From NCBI GenBank assembly GCA_035571835.1, contig DATNBU010000045.1, positions 1-64,000 on the forward strand: a stretch of DNA of 64,000 nt, read 5' to 3'. The position numbers and the translations under genes were made by a program. The notes beneath the pieces are model-generated. The model searched no databases, had not been told where the DNA came from, and saw only the letters and a list, made by a program, of their open reading frames with translations. The DNA comes from Candidatus Limnocylindrales bacterium. Lineage in GTDB: Bacteria; Desulfobacterota; Binatia; UBA1149; CAITLU01. Shown here one piece after another: positions 1-8,361 of the stretch (position 1 is the first letter of the stretch; each line of letters opens with the position of its first letter).

Positions 1-808
1 CGAGCTCGGGAAACTCGTAGTAGCCGTCGTAGTAGGAGAGCGCGGCGTCGACACCGCGGATCGTCGTCTTCGCCCTCACGCCGACCTGCGAATGCCTGAG
101 GTCCGACGACGGTGCGGGCGCATGCGCGAGCCGCACGATCGCGTCGTAGTCGCCGGCCAGCTCCGGAAAGCCTTCGTTGAACGTCTTGCGGTCGAGACCG
201 ACCCAGCGGCTGTCGAGCGTCGGCAGGCGCGACGGTGAGAAGAACGGGACCCACACGACCTCGAGCTGCACGTCGTGGAACGTCGTGGTCGCAGCCGCCG
301 ACCATGCCGCGAGCTTTTCGTCGCGCCGGTGGCCGTCGACCGGATCGCGCCAGTCGTGCGAGTTCAGCCGGTCGGTCGGATTGTACGAATCGCCGCTTCC
401 CCACGCGTAGATGCGGCGCCCCGCGTAAAAGCGTGCGTTGCCGTAGCGGGCGGCAATCTCGCATTCGGCGATGTCGAGGATGCTGCGATCGCGCCGGTTG
501 TCGGGGATCTCGATGACGACGTCGTCGACCAGGCTTCCGTCGTCGGCCTGCGCGCGCAGCTTGGCCGACGCGCGGAAATTCTCGCCGAGCTTGCGCTGCC
601 AGTCGATGTCGAGGCGCGCTTCGTTACGGATCGTGTGGTCGCCGGCGACGGCGTGGAAATGCGAGAAATTGCGAAGCTCGAGCGTGGCCTGAAGGCCGAG
701 CGCATCGAGGTGGAGCGCATCGGCGGCCGGTCCGGCGAACGCAGCGCTCGAACGCAGAACGGCGAGTATGCACGCCGCGACGAACGTGATGCGGCAGCGG
801 CCAGTCAC
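1..808 (-). CDS. Outer-membrane beta-barrel protein, DUF1302-like (partial at window edge)
   Basis: The reading frame starts at a GTG (808-806) and runs off the window edge after about 269 codons. The N-terminus has a basic start, a hydrophobic stretch and an AFAGPA-type signal cleavage region. The mature part shows alternating polar and aromatic strands (LELRNFSHFHAV, FYAGRRIYAWGSGDSYNP, ALSYYDGYYEFPEL). The phrase WGSGDSYNPTDRLN followed by HDWRDP resembles outer-membrane proteins of the DUF1302/alginate-export type, in which a GxGD..NP..L segment is typical. The GTG overlaps the TGA of the upstream hydrolase gene (GTGA), so the two are probably translationally coupled. Function is not assignable beyond an outer-membrane barrel; a role in uptake or export of a hydrophobic compound would be a guess. 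Confidence 0.72.
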   Translation of the reverse strand, partial: MTGRCRITFVAACILAVLRSSAAFAGPAADALHLDALGLQATLELRNFSHFHAVAGDHTIRNEARLDIDWQRKLGENFRASAKLRAQADDGSLVDDVVIEIPDNRRDRSILDIAECEIAARYGNARFYAGRRIYAWGSGDSYNPTDRLNSHDWRDPVDGHRRDEKLAAWSAAATTTFHDVQLEVVWVPFFSPSRLPTLDSRWVGLDRKTFNEGFPELAGDYDAIVRLAHAPAPSSDLRHSQVGVRAKTTIRGVDAALSYYDGYYEFPEL

Positions 809-2199
809 GGCGCCGGCCTCCTGCAGAAAAGCTCGACGCCCAGACCGACAGCGCGGCGAAGCACGATCAGCGAGTCGGTCGCCTTGACGGCGTCGTTTGC
901 GTCGACGTCGCAGACGCACGCCGGGCATTGGCTGCCGAGTCCGACGGCCGACAGCAGCACCGCACGCGCGTCGCCGGCGCCGGGAAGCTCGGCATCGATC
1001 GAGAGCGGCTGGCCGCACGACGTGCAGGCCGCAGCAACCATGCACGATCCGAACGGACACGCGCCGCCCGAAGCGTTCGTCGTCACGTCCGGCTCCCCGT
1101 CGAGCCCGGTGACGAGCGCTTCGTATGCTGCCGCCGAGCCGCGGAGCTCGGCGTCGAAGAACTCGACGACGGCTGTTCGCGTAAGATCGTGCTGGCGCTC
1201 TTCGTCCATGAAGTCGCCGCTCCACGTCGGGCAGATCGAGCCGCACGACCCGGGCTCGATCTCGGGAGAGTCGCCGATCGACGACGGCAGCTTCGGCGTC
1301 GGCAGCGGCCGCAGTCCGAGCAGGCCGAACGTTCCGTCGCAATAGACGTCGTCGGGATTTTCACCCGCATCGATGTCGAACAGCGCGCGCGAGAAATTGA
1401 TGTGGATTCCGTCCTCGAGCGTGACGAGCACGCGCGGCGAAGAGGCGCGTTCGAACGGAAGCGCCTGGTTCCTGTTGTACGGTGTGATCAGGTCGGCGGT
1501 GCCGCCCATCCAAAGCGCCGGCACGTCCGACCCGTCGAAGAATTCCTGCTGCAGCGAGCATGCCCACGGAGCGAGCGCGGCGACGGCCCGAACACGCGGG
1601 TCGCGAGGCTCCGCGCTGTAGCCGTGCAGCAGCACGGTAAGTCCGCCGAGCGAATGGCCGAGACTCCCGATCTTTCCGGTGTCGATGCGGCCCGCAAGAA
1701 AGCCCTGCGGCTCCGCAGAGTTTCCGATGAGCTGATCCGCAACGAACGACAGGTCGCCCGGCTGCTCGGCGATGTCGAAATACGTCGGAATCAGCGCAGG
1801 CGTATCGAACTTCGACAGCGGAAAGCTCGGCGCGGCGACGACGTAACCGTGGCTTGCGAGGAACGTCGTCAGGTAGACGGCATCGCGTGCGCGTCCGCCA
1901 AGGCCGTGCGCGCGCAGGATCAGCGGAAACGGATTCAGCGAGCTCGCCGGCGGGGCATCGCGAACTTCGACGAGACCCTGGCCGGTATCGGCCGGATACC
2001 AGACTTCGACGTCAAGCTCGCGCGAATCGCTGCCGTCATACGGGCCGTACGCCATCGTTGACCGTGACGGGTCGACGAGATGCAGCGTGCGCACGCCGAC
2101 TCCGTACGGGCCCGGCTCCCCGTAAGCGCCGGTATCGGCTGATGCGAGAGCCACCGGGAAGACCGCGGTCCATGCCGCGAAAAAGAGATAACGGAGCAT
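805..2199 (-). CDS. Secreted alpha/beta-hydrolase (PAF-acetylhydrolase/lipase-like) with C-terminal dockerin-like module
   Basis: A 464-residue protein. Residues 1-20 are a signal peptide (hydrophobic, ending near ALASADT). The hydrolase core has an oxyanion segment LRAHGLGG (about 96-102), a nucleophile elbow GHSLGG with Ser183, an acid in GGTADL (Asp236) and a His in DGIHINF (His266), giving a complete Ser-Asp-His triad. The layout resembles platelet-activating-factor acetylhydrolase and dienelactone-type esterases. The last ~55 residues hold two half-motifs of the dockerin-like type (LLSAVG..CPACVCD.DANDAVKATDSL..LRRAVG...C). Start chosen at ATG 2199 because it begins the signal peptide; longer in-frame extensions overlap the phosphatase gene. 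It ends in a GTGA overlap with the next gene. The substrate cannot be told from sequence. Confidence 0.82.
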   Translation of the reverse strand: MLRYLFFAAWTAVFPVALASADTGAYGEPGPYGVGVRTLHLVDPSRSTMAYGPYDGSDSRELDVEVWYPADTGQGLVEVRDAPPASSLNPFPLILRAHGLGGRARDAVYLTTFLASHGYVVAAPSFPLSKFDTPALIPTYFDIAEQPGDLSFVADQLIGNSAEPQGFLAGRIDTGKIGSLGHSLGGLTVLLHGYSAEPRDPRVRAVAALAPWACSLQQEFFDGSDVPALWMGGTADLITPYNRNQALPFERASSPRVLVTLEDGIHINFSRALFDIDAGENPDDVYCDGTFGLLGLRPLPTPKLPSSIGDSPEIEPGSCGSICPTWSGDFMDEERQHDLTRTAVVEFFDAELRGSAAAYEALVTGLDGEPDVTTNASGGACPFGSCMVAAACTSCGQPLSIDAELPGAGDARAVLLSAVGLGSQCPACVCDVDANDAVKATDSLIVLRRAVGLGVELFCRRPAP

Positions 2200-2210
2200 C
2201 CGCCGGATAA

Positions 2211-3008
2211 TCAGCGCGCGCCGAGAACGTCGAGGGCGGCACGGTGCATGCGATCGTCGCCCGACATCACGACCCGCCCGTCGCTTTCGAACGTGAGGGG
2301 ATCGCCCGACCAGTCGGTGAGCCTGCCGCCGGCGCCGTCGGCGATCGGGACGATCGCGGCCCAGTCGTGGATCTTCAGGTTTGCCTCGACCACCAGGTCG
2401 ACCCAGCCGCTCGCGACGAGCCCGTAGTTGTGGCAGTCGCCGCCGAACAGCGGATAGCGAACGCGCGAGCGCAAGCGGTCGTACGCCGCCGCATCGTCTC
2501 CGCTGAACATATACGGCGACGTCGAGTACATCAGCGCGTCTTCGAGGCGGCCGCAGCGCCGCGTGTGGCACGGCATGTCGTTGTGCGTCGTCGGCCGGCC
2601 CTCGAGCCCGACCCAGCGGTCGTCGATGCCGGGGCAGTCGATGATCCCGAGTATGGGCTTGCCGTCGCGGCAGAGCGCGATCAGCGCTCCGAACAGAGGC
2701 CGTCCGCTGACGAACGCCTTGGTCCCGTCGATCGGGTCGAGAACCCACACGTGGCTCGCGCCCGGATTATCGCTGCCGTGCTCTTCGCCGATGATGCCGT
2801 GCTCGGGAAAAACCCGCCGGATCTCCTCGCGCATCAGCCGTTCGCATTCGCGGTCGGCGATCGTGACCGGGGTCGCGTCGGATTTGGTCTCGGTGACGAA
2901 CTCACTGCGGAAATACCGCAGCGAAACGGTGCGAGTGATGTCGGCAAGCGAGAAGGCGAGTGCGACGAACTTGTCGAAATCGCCATCCACGAGACGCCGC
3001 CGCGTCAT
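2211..3008 (-). CDS. Inositol-monophosphatase-family phosphatase, histidinol-phosphatase-like
   Basis: A 265-residue cytoplasmic enzyme of the Mg-dependent, Li-sensitive phosphatase superfamily. Metal-binding signatures are present: GEEHG (Glu75/76), WVLDPIDGTKAF (Asp91, Asp94) and, near the C-terminus, IHDWAAIVPIADGAGG, matching the family's second signature. The sequence is closest in style to the HisN-type histidinol-phosphate phosphatases (SDATPVTIADRECE near the N-terminus), but inositol-1-phosphate or another sugar phosphate cannot be excluded. The ATG overlaps the TGA of the VOC gene by one base (TGATG), suggesting coupling. No other his gene is in the window, so context does not confirm a histidine role. 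A second family member (cysQ) lies at 33164-33946. Confidence 0.82.
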   Translation of the reverse strand: MTRRRLVDGDFDKFVALAFSLADITRTVSLRYFRSEFVTETKSDATPVTIADRECERLMREEIRRVFPEHGIIGEEHGSDNPGASHVWVLDPIDGTKAFVSGRPLFGALIALCRDGKPILGIIDCPGIDDRWVGLEGRPTTHNDMPCHTRRCGRLEDALMYSTSPYMFSGDDAAAYDRLRSRVRYPLFGGDCHNYGLVASGWVDLVVEANLKIHDWAAIVPIADGAGGRLTDWSGDPLTFESDGRVVMSGDDRMHRAALDVLGAR

Positions 3009-4000
3009 CAGTCGCCCATGAAGGCGAGCTGGATGCCGCCGAGCGGTGTAGTCATTCCGGTGATGCGGCCGCCCTGAACGGCGCGGTGCGGATCGCCGAC
3101 GTCGACGCCTGCCATGCGCAGGAACGTGACCGTCGCGTCGATGTTCGTGCTCGCGAATGCCACTCCCCACGGGCCACCGGTGATGCGGGGCAGGACCTTT
3201 CCCGGCGGCGTTTCTGCGGCGCCGGGCTTGAGCGGGCCGACGATCTCCAGCAGCGAGCGTCCGGCCTTGAGGAATGCATAGTAGCGATCGTTCATCGCCG
3301 ACGTGCGGCCCTTGAGGCCGAAGTGTTTTTCGTAAGTCTGCGATGCGGCCTTGGACGCGCTCACCTGCAGCACGACATGATCGAGGCGCACCAGCGAGTT
3401 TGCATGCGAGTGCGACGCGGCCTCGGCCGGCGGCCGCTCGAGCCACGTCGCGGCGGCAGGCGTAAGCTCCATCGGGATCTGCACGATCGAATCCGACCAG
3501 TCCTCGCACTCTTCGTGGAACGGGCTGCCGGCGAGCTGACCGATGGCGACTGCGGAACGATGCGGCTCGCTCGCGGCCCACGTCCAGCCGAAGAGTCCCG
3601 AACCGAGGATCAGGCGCTGGCGAACGAGATCGGCTGCGGCGGTCGCGTCGGCGTGAGAATCGGCGGCGAGGAAACGAATTCCGCCGCCTTCGAGGTCGAT
3701 GTGCGCAGCGTGACAGCCCTGCCACGTGTAGGCCTCGCTGACGTGGAACCCGAGCTTGCGCCACGCTTTGACGGTGGGTCCGAGCGAAGGCACTGCGGCC
3801 AGCGCATATCCGATGCCATCGACGACCTGCTCGGCGGGGACGCGACGGGTCTTTCCCTTGCCGGTCGGACGCTCGGCTTTGGCGGGCTCGGGCGCAGCCT
3901 CGGCGACGGCTTGCTTCGCATCCTGCTCGGCAGCTTTGTCGGCCTGTTCGGCTTCTTCCTTGGCCTTGCGCTTTCGCGATCTGAAAAACGGAAGCTTCAT
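3008..4000 (-). CDS. VOC/glyoxalase-fold protein with charged N-terminal extension
   Basis: A 330-residue protein. Residues 1-50 are a basic and Ala/Glu-rich low-complexity region (RSRKRKAKEEAEQADKAA), perhaps a coiled coil. The rest looks like two VOC-type halves: one beginning around VVDGIGYALAAVPSLGPTVKAWRKLGF and the second at RLDHVVLQVSASKAAS, where LDHVVLQV is a typical opening strand. Later segments SLLEIVGP, GVAFASTNIDATVTFLRMAGVDVG and TTPLGGIQLAF fit the fold. Metal ligands are not obvious in both halves, so the reaction is unknown. First gene of a minus-strand run; upstream lies a divergent intergenic region shared with the phosphotransferase gene. Confidence 0.72.
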   Translation of the reverse strand: MKLPFFRSRKRKAKEEAEQADKAAEQDAKQAVAEAAPEPAKAERPTGKGKTRRVPAEQVVDGIGYALAAVPSLGPTVKAWRKLGFHVSEAYTWQGCHAAHIDLEGGGIRFLAADSHADATAAADLVRQRLILGSGLFGWTWAASEPHRSAVAIGQLAGSPFHEECEDWSDSIVQIPMELTPAAATWLERPPAEAASHSHANSLVRLDHVVLQVSASKAASQTYEKHFGLKGRTSAMNDRYYAFLKAGRSLLEIVGPLKPGAAETPPGKVLPRITGGPWGVAFASTNIDATVTFLRMAGVDVGDPHRAVQGGRITGMTTPLGGIQLAFMGD

Positions 4001-4145
4001 CCGGAGGAAAACAGGCCGCCGTTCGCGAGCACGTACCGCACGAACGCGACCAATTGACTGGCGCGATGTAACTCTTTACCCACCACAAAGACAAGGCGTT
4101 ACGCCGGGTTCGTCGGCCGGACCGGCCGCGCCTGCCTCCCTTCCC
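4001..4145. promoter_or_regulatory. Divergent intergenic region between VOC and phosphotransferase genes
   Basis: 145 bases between two outward-facing genes, so both promoters should lie here. No clear -35/-10 pair, sigma-54 element or operator palindrome could be picked out by eye. Confidence 0.35.
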
Positions 4146-5171
4146 GTGAGCGACGACGACCTTCGAAAAGCCCTCGAGCAATACCTGCGCGGTCACGGCC
4201 GCCCGGGCGTTGCGGTTACTTCGCTGCGGGAGCTTTCCGGTGGCGCGTCGTGCCGCGTCTACGCGTTCGAGCTCGACTGCGGTCCGCCGGCCCTCGTTCT
4301 GCGCCTCGACCGTGCGGGCGGCGGAGTCCAGGGTACCCGCCGCGAAGAGCACGCGCTGCTCGATGCAGCGTCGCGCGCGGGCGTGACGGTGCCGGGCGTG
4401 CATCAGTTCGGCGACGAGGCGGACGGTCTCGGCGGCGCGTTCTTCGTGATGGACCTGGTCCCCGGCGAAGCCTTGGCGCGGCGCCTGCTGCGCGATGAAC
4501 GTTATGCGGCAGCGCGCCGCGCGCTGCCTGCCCAGCTCGGCCGAGAGCTCGCCCGCCTGCATTCGATCGACCTCGCGCAGCCTTCGCTGTCGTTTCTCAC
4601 GGCTCGGGCGCCGGCCGGCGAAGATCCGCGCCGCTATGCGCTGGCCGAGGTCGAACGCTACCGGCAGATCCTCGACGTGATGTCGGCCGACCAGCCGTAT
4701 CCGCTGCTTCGCCTGACGGCGCGCTGGCTCGAGCAGAACGCGCCCGAAGTGCGCCGGCCCGCGCTCGTGCACGGCGACTTCCGCATCGGCAACGTGATGT
4801 TCGACGAGCGCGGCCTGACTGCCGTGCTCGACTGGGAGCTCTCGCACGTCGGCGATCCGATCGAAGACCTCGGCTGGCTTTGCGTGAAGACGTGGCGCTT
4901 CGGCAACGACAGCCTTGCAGCCGGCGGACTGTGTTCGCGCGAGGAGCTGCTCGGATACTACGAGGCTGCCGGCGGCATCGGCGGGGCGTGGAGCGCGCTT
5001 TCGTGGTGGGAGCTGTTCGGCAACTGGAAGTGGGCGATCATCTGCCGCATGCAGGCCGGCCGTCACACGGCCGGCAAATGGCCGGACGTCGAGCTTGCGG
5101 CAATTGGCCGGCGCGTCGCCGAGACGGAGCAGGAGATTCTGTCGCTGATGGAGTCCGGTGACGGATGCTGA
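4146..5171 (+). CDS. Phosphotransferase family protein (APH/choline-kinase fold)
   Basis: A 341-residue kinase-fold protein. The N-lobe has SGGASCRVYAFELDCG followed by LVLRLDRAGG, which should carry the nucleotide-binding Lys/Arg region. The catalytic loop is VHGDFRIGNVMF (His209, Asp211, Asn216), the Brenner motif of aminoglycoside phosphotransferases, followed by AVLDWELSHVGDPIEDLGW with the Mg-binding Asp. The SHVGDPIEDLGWL form is typical of the ACAD10/acyl-CoA-dehydrogenase-associated kinases rather than antibiotic-resistance enzymes. Start taken at GTG 4146, just before the conserved helix; no ATG is nearby. It is followed 46 bases later by a DUF6285 gene, a pairing seen in fatty-acid or CoA-related loci. 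The true substrate is unknown. Confidence 0.8.
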   Translation: MSDDDLRKALEQYLRGHGRPGVAVTSLRELSGGASCRVYAFELDCGPPALVLRLDRAGGGVQGTRREEHALLDAASRAGVTVPGVHQFGDEADGLGGAFFVMDLVPGEALARRLLRDERYAAARRALPAQLGRELARLHSIDLAQPSLSFLTARAPAGEDPRRYALAEVERYRQILDVMSADQPYPLLRLTARWLEQNAPEVRRPALVHGDFRIGNVMFDERGLTAVLDWELSHVGDPIEDLGWLCVKTWRFGNDSLAAGGLCSREELLGYYEAAGGIGGAWSALSWWELFGNWKWAIICRMQAGRHTAGKWPDVELAAIGRRVAETEQEILSLMESGDGC

Positions 5172-5217
5172 ACCTTCGCGATGACCTGACGATGAAGTCT
5201 CTCATGGAGAAGCGCTG

Positions 5218-5631
5218 ATGCAGGACAAGCCTTCGGCCGTCGAGCTTCTCCAAGCGCTCGCCGCATTCCTGCGCGAGGAAGTCGCGCCGCGCATGGAAGG
5301 CGGGATGCGTTTCAAATCGATCGTCGGCGCCAACGTCGCCGGCATCGTCGCGCGCGAGATCAGGCTCGGTCCGGCGCAGGATCGTGCGCAGCTTCGGCGC
5401 CTCGTAGCGCTTCTTCGAGAGCCGGCAGCCGCCGCGCAGAGCTCAGGAGAAGAAGCGCGTGGCGAAGACGTGCGCGCACGCGTCGAGGAGCTCTCCTTCG
5501 AGCTGTGCCGCCGCATCGAGGCCGGGCTCGCCGACAGCGGTCCGTGGCGAGAAGAGGTCATCGCGCATCTGCGCGCGACCGTCGATGAAAAGCTTGCGGT
5601 CGACAATCCGAAAGCCCGCGAGAAACGCTGA
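5218..5631 (+). CDS. DUF6285-like small protein
   Basis: A 137-residue, probably cytoplasmic, mostly helical protein. Features seen: LLQALAAFLREEVAPRMEGGMRFKSIVGANVAGIVAREI, then a variable Glu-rich centre and a C-terminal FELCRRIEAGLADSG...VIAHLRATVDEKLAVDNPK. This matches the pattern of DUF6285 proteins, which commonly sit immediately after APH-family kinases. The ATG is preceded by GGAGAAGCGCTG, and the gene follows the kinase on the same strand, so they are likely one operon. No biochemical role is known; the pairing suggests it assists or regulates the kinase. Confidence 0.75.
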   Translation: MQDKPSAVELLQALAAFLREEVAPRMEGGMRFKSIVGANVAGIVAREIRLGPAQDRAQLRRLVALLREPAAAAQSSGEEARGEDVRARVEELSFELCRRIEAGLADSGPWREEVIAHLRATVDEKLAVDNPKAREKR

Positions 5632-5686
5632 AATAGAGTCCTGTATTCCGCGACGCTCCTCCCGATCGCGCCGCGCGTACCAGGCG

Positions 5687-6397
5687 TCAGTCGCAGCTCG
5701 CCTCCGTCCCCGGCGACAGGTCCACCACCCAGTACGTCCCGTACGTGCCGCCTCCGGTTGCACGTCCGATCCCGATGCTGTCGGCGTCGTTGTCGAGCAG
5801 AAGAGCGGCGATGCTCGGGGAATCCTTGAAGCTGTCGAGCATTGCCGCGGCGGTGGAGAATCCCGCGCCGATCGCTTCGGCCTGGTCGAACAGGTTGCAC
5901 GCTCGCGCGAAGCACGCATCGCACAGACGGTCGAACAACGAGGATCCGTCCTTGCCGACAGTCGAGAAATAATTCTGGTCGCGCATGTCCTCGGCATGTC
6001 CCTGCGTCGAGCGCGACATCGACCTGCAGTTCTGCACGGCGCCTCGCCCGTGGTCAGCGCGGTAAGCGTTCACGAGCGACAGGAACGCCTGTTCCTCGGA
6101 GTCGAGCAGCGTTGTCTCCGGGCTGCCGCCGCTGCAGTTGCTGCAGACACCGCAGTCGGACGCGCAGGTCTCGCACGTCTCTCCGCTATCGCACGACTGA
6201 TCGCCGCAGGTCGGAAGTCCGCAGACCTGCGGACATTGCAGCTCCACCTGCTGGCCGACTGCGCGGCGCAGTACACGCAGCGCGTCCGAGACGCCGACAT
6301 CGCCGCTGCCGTCGTGATCACCGCACGTTTGCGTGTCGGCGTCCGATGCGGAAACGAAAAGCACGAGAACGAAAAATGCGGCGAGCGGGATTCTCAT
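5687..6397 (-). CDS. Secreted CAP/SCP-domain protein with N-terminal dockerin-like motif and Cys-rich linker
   Basis: A 236-residue exported protein. Residues 1-20 are a signal peptide. Residues 24-56 hold one dockerin-like half-motif (CGDHDGSGDVGVSDALRVLR followed by RAVG and a closing Cys). Residues 59-84 are a Cys-rich repeat of the CGD..CD.GETC..C..DCG type found in myxobacterial exported proteins. From about residue 98 to the end is a CAP (PR-1/SCP) domain: LDSEEQAFLSLVNAYRADHG, then RSTQGHAEDMRDQNYFSTVG with the conserved His-Glu/Asp, and a closing strand YGTYWVVDLS. CAP proteins are extracellular and often Ca- or lipid-binding. Downstream of DUF6285 but convergent with it; single transcription unit. 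Confidence 0.8.
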   Translation of the reverse strand: MRIPLAAFFVLVLFVSASDADTQTCGDHDGSGDVGVSDALRVLRRAVGQQVELQCPQVCGLPTCGDQSCDSGETCETCASDCGVCSNCSGGSPETTLLDSEEQAFLSLVNAYRADHGRGAVQNCRSMSRSTQGHAEDMRDQNYFSTVGKDGSSLFDRLCDACFARACNLFDQAEAIGAGFSTAAAMLDSFKDSPSIAALLLDNDADSIGIGRATGGGTYGTYWVVDLSPGTEASCD

Positions 6398-6679
6398 AGC
6401 GCCTCCGGACTGCAGCGCCCGCTCCCCGCGACGAAATCACGCAGTCATGGCAAGGCTAGAAGCGCCGGAGTCGGGCGACAAGACAGGGAGGCGATTCTCC
6501 AACTCACCTGGACCGACTGACTCGGCTGCTCCCGCTATGGACTCTCGTGTGCGTCCCGGGCGGCGGCGGCACGGCCTGCGCGCTGGCGCAGAATTGCGAG
6601 TTCTTGCGTGTCACGGCTCTTGTCACACTTCTGCTCGGCGGGCATGTTGACGCACATTTCATTGATGGGGGAATATCCG
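6398..6679. promoter_or_regulatory. Divergent region between CAP gene and Hint-protein gene
   Basis: 282 bases between outward-facing genes. A good ribosome-binding site (GGGGGAA, about 6667-6673) precedes the ATG at 6680 and fixes that start. A GGCACGG..TGCG segment near 6567-6582 weakly resembles a sigma-54 site, but the match is poor. No gene is seen here. Confidence 0.35.
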
Positions 6680-7789
6680 ATGCTTCGACGTCTGTCCCTG
6701 TACCTCGCCGTGTTCGCGGCGATGGCCCTGATGCCCGCGCACGCGAACGCCCAGTTCTTCTATCGGCCCGACCTGCCGTTCATCGGGCTGCTCGGAGTCG
6801 GTGATCTCGGCGGCGCTACCAACTATGCCGCCGTGTTCGAATTGTCGGAGGCGCCATACTGGCTCATCCAGAGCGGCGGCAAGTGCTTTTCTCCGACCGA
6901 TCCGACGCGGGCTTTCGAGATCTACGCGCAGATCCCGGAGTCGGTGTCTCACTCGACGAAGGGCGCGAAGGGAAAGCAGAAACAGGAAATCACGGTCACG
7001 TTCTATACGGCCGACGCCGTGTACTCGTCGATCGTCTCCGACAACTGCTCGATCAAATGGCAGGTCAAGGACGTCGACGGCGATTTCGACTACGATGGCG
7101 GCACCGACGTGATGACCGGCGCCTTCAAGTGCAAACCCGCCGTGGCGGCGGAGTTTGCCGGCCTCGGGCTCGACGACGCGGGGCAGGCCGCTTTTCTGGC
7201 GGCGTTCGGCGGAAAGCTCGCATGCAAAGTCAGCGGCGTTCCGGTCAACGGGCCGGCGCCGGTCTGTTTCCGCGGTGACACTCCGGTGGCCACCGAGTCC
7301 GGACTGCGCGCGATCCGCGACCTGAAGGTCGGCGATCTCGTCTGGTCGCGAGATGAAGCCACCGGCAAGGACGTCCTGTCGCCGGTCGAAAGAACCTTCG
7401 AAAATCCGGGCTTCGCGCTTCGCGAAATCGTTGCGGGCAGCGAAACCCTGCATACGACCGACGCGCATCCGTTCCGCGTTGAAGGCAAGGGCTGGGTCAA
7501 GGCGAGGGACCTCACGATGGGCGATCGCCTCGTTGCGCGAGATGGCACGCCGATCGGCGTTGCGTCGAACCGGATCGTCGACGGTACACGCTTCTATGCG
7601 GGCTACGACCGGCCCGCGCCGGCGAGATCGGCCAGGCTTTCGGATCTGCGCTGGACTGCGGCTTCGTACGCACCGCAGTCACGGATCCCGCAGGACACTC
7701 CGGAAGCGCCGACGGTCTACAACATCGAAGTCGGCACGCATCACAACTACTACGTCGGCGCGAGCCGCATCCTCGTGCACAACAAGTGA
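6680..7789 (+). CDS. Secreted protein with Ca-loop domain and C-terminal Hint (intein/hedgehog-type) domain
   Basis: A 369-residue protein. Residues 1-24 are a signal peptide ending HANAQ. Residues 25-190 are an exported domain containing DVDGDFDYDGGTD (131-143), a Ca-loop-like segment, and paired cysteines. From Cys196 to Asn368 is a complete Hint domain: CFRGDTPVATESGLR with the nucleophile Cys196, VGDLVWSRDE, block B TTDAHPF with the TxxH His263, and the C-terminal block VYNIEVGTHHNYYVG...ILVHN with His367-Asn368, followed by a single Lys and stop. All splicing or cleavage residues appear intact. PT-HINT domains normally precede a toxin; none follows here. The downstream gene encodes a paralogue of the N-terminal domain lacking Hint. 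Start chosen at 6680 from the ribosome-binding site and signal peptide. Confidence 0.88.
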   Translation: MLRRLSLYLAVFAAMALMPAHANAQFFYRPDLPFIGLLGVGDLGGATNYAAVFELSEAPYWLIQSGGKCFSPTDPTRAFEIYAQIPESVSHSTKGAKGKQKQEITVTFYTADAVYSSIVSDNCSIKWQVKDVDGDFDYDGGTDVMTGAFKCKPAVAAEFAGLGLDDAGQAAFLAAFGGKLACKVSGVPVNGPAPVCFRGDTPVATESGLRAIRDLKVGDLVWSRDEATGKDVLSPVERTFENPGFALREIVAGSETLHTTDAHPFRVEGKGWVKARDLTMGDRLVARDGTPIGVASNRIVDGTRFYAGYDRPAPARSARLSDLRWTAASYAPQSRIPQDTPEAPTVYNIEVGTHHNYYVGASRILVHNK

Positions 7790-7806
7790 GAAGGGGGAAC
7801 ACCGCC

Positions 7807-8355
7807 ATGCGCAACTCACTGGGCAGATCATCGGCAGCTCTGGCAGCAGCCGCGCTCGCAGTTCTTACGTTTTCTTCCGCGGCTCAAGCGGTCCGGCCGT
7901 CGCTGTCTTCCGGCAAAGAGGTGAACGACGGTGCCAACAACATGACGATTTACGACATCGGCCAGTCCATCCACTGCGTTTCGGCGACCGACAGCCAGAC
8001 ATTCCTGAACGGAGCCGTCAGCATCCCCGACTCGGTCAAGTTCGGGAAGAAATCGGCGGAGGCCGTCGAGTCGCAATATGCGGTGCTGCAGGTGAGCCTC
8101 GGCGATGGTGCCGGCGGTACACTCATCGACAGTGGCCCGCTGCAGCCTGCAACGTGCTCGATCTCGTGGAGCATTGCCGACAACGACGGGGACGGTGACT
8201 ACGAGGGCGGAACGGACGAGATGACGATGTCGTTTCACTGCAGCCCCGGCGAGCTGATGGCGACGATGGGATTCGACTACGCGCAGGCGACGTCGTTTCT
8301 GTCGCAGTTTGGTGGCGAGCTCGGCTGCACCATGTCCGGAGTTCCGCAGCCCTGA
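7807..8355 (+). CDS. Secreted Ca-loop protein, Hint-less paralogue of the preceding gene
   Basis: A 182-residue exported protein with a clear signal peptide (LAAAALAVLTFSSAAQA). Its C-terminal half aligns by eye with residues 120-190 of the upstream Hint protein: CSISW.IADNDGDGDYEGGTDEMTMSFHC against CSIKWQVKDVDGDFDYDGGTDVMTGAF.C, then FLSQFGGELGCTMSGVP against FLAAFGGKLACKVSGVP. The DGDGDYEGGTD stretch is a plausible Ca-binding loop. Start set at ATG 7807, preceded by GAAGGGGGAA only 17 bases after the upstream stop, so the two genes form an operon by tandem duplication. Followed by a strong terminator. Function unknown. Confidence 0.82.
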   Translation: MRNSLGRSSAALAAAALAVLTFSSAAQAVRPSLSSGKEVNDGANNMTIYDIGQSIHCVSATDSQTFLNGAVSIPDSVKFGKKSAEAVESQYAVLQVSLGDGAGGTLIDSGPLQPATCSISWSIADNDGDGDYEGGTDEMTMSFHCSPGELMATMGFDYAQATSFLSQFGGELGCTMSGVPQP

Positions 8356-8361
8356 ACAGAT

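Noticed and set aside
275-1345. Long plus-strand ORF over the first outer-membrane and hydrolase genes
   Set aside because: It is Arg/Ala/Ser-rich with no domain, whereas the minus strand gives clear signal peptides, a catalytic triad and coupled stops and starts.
3009-5066. Long minus-strand extension upstream of the HisN-like gene
   Set aside because: Overlaps the VOC and phosphotransferase genes and reads as Arg-rich noise; only the last 265 residues are real.
6585-6602. Possible sigma-54 site CTGGCGCAGAATTGCG before the Hint gene
   Set aside because: Spacing between the GG and GC elements is one base too short.
7260-7789. Polymorphic toxin of the PT-HINT type
   Set aside because: No toxin follows the HN motif, and the next gene is a paralogue, not an immunity protein; a degraded toxin remains possible.
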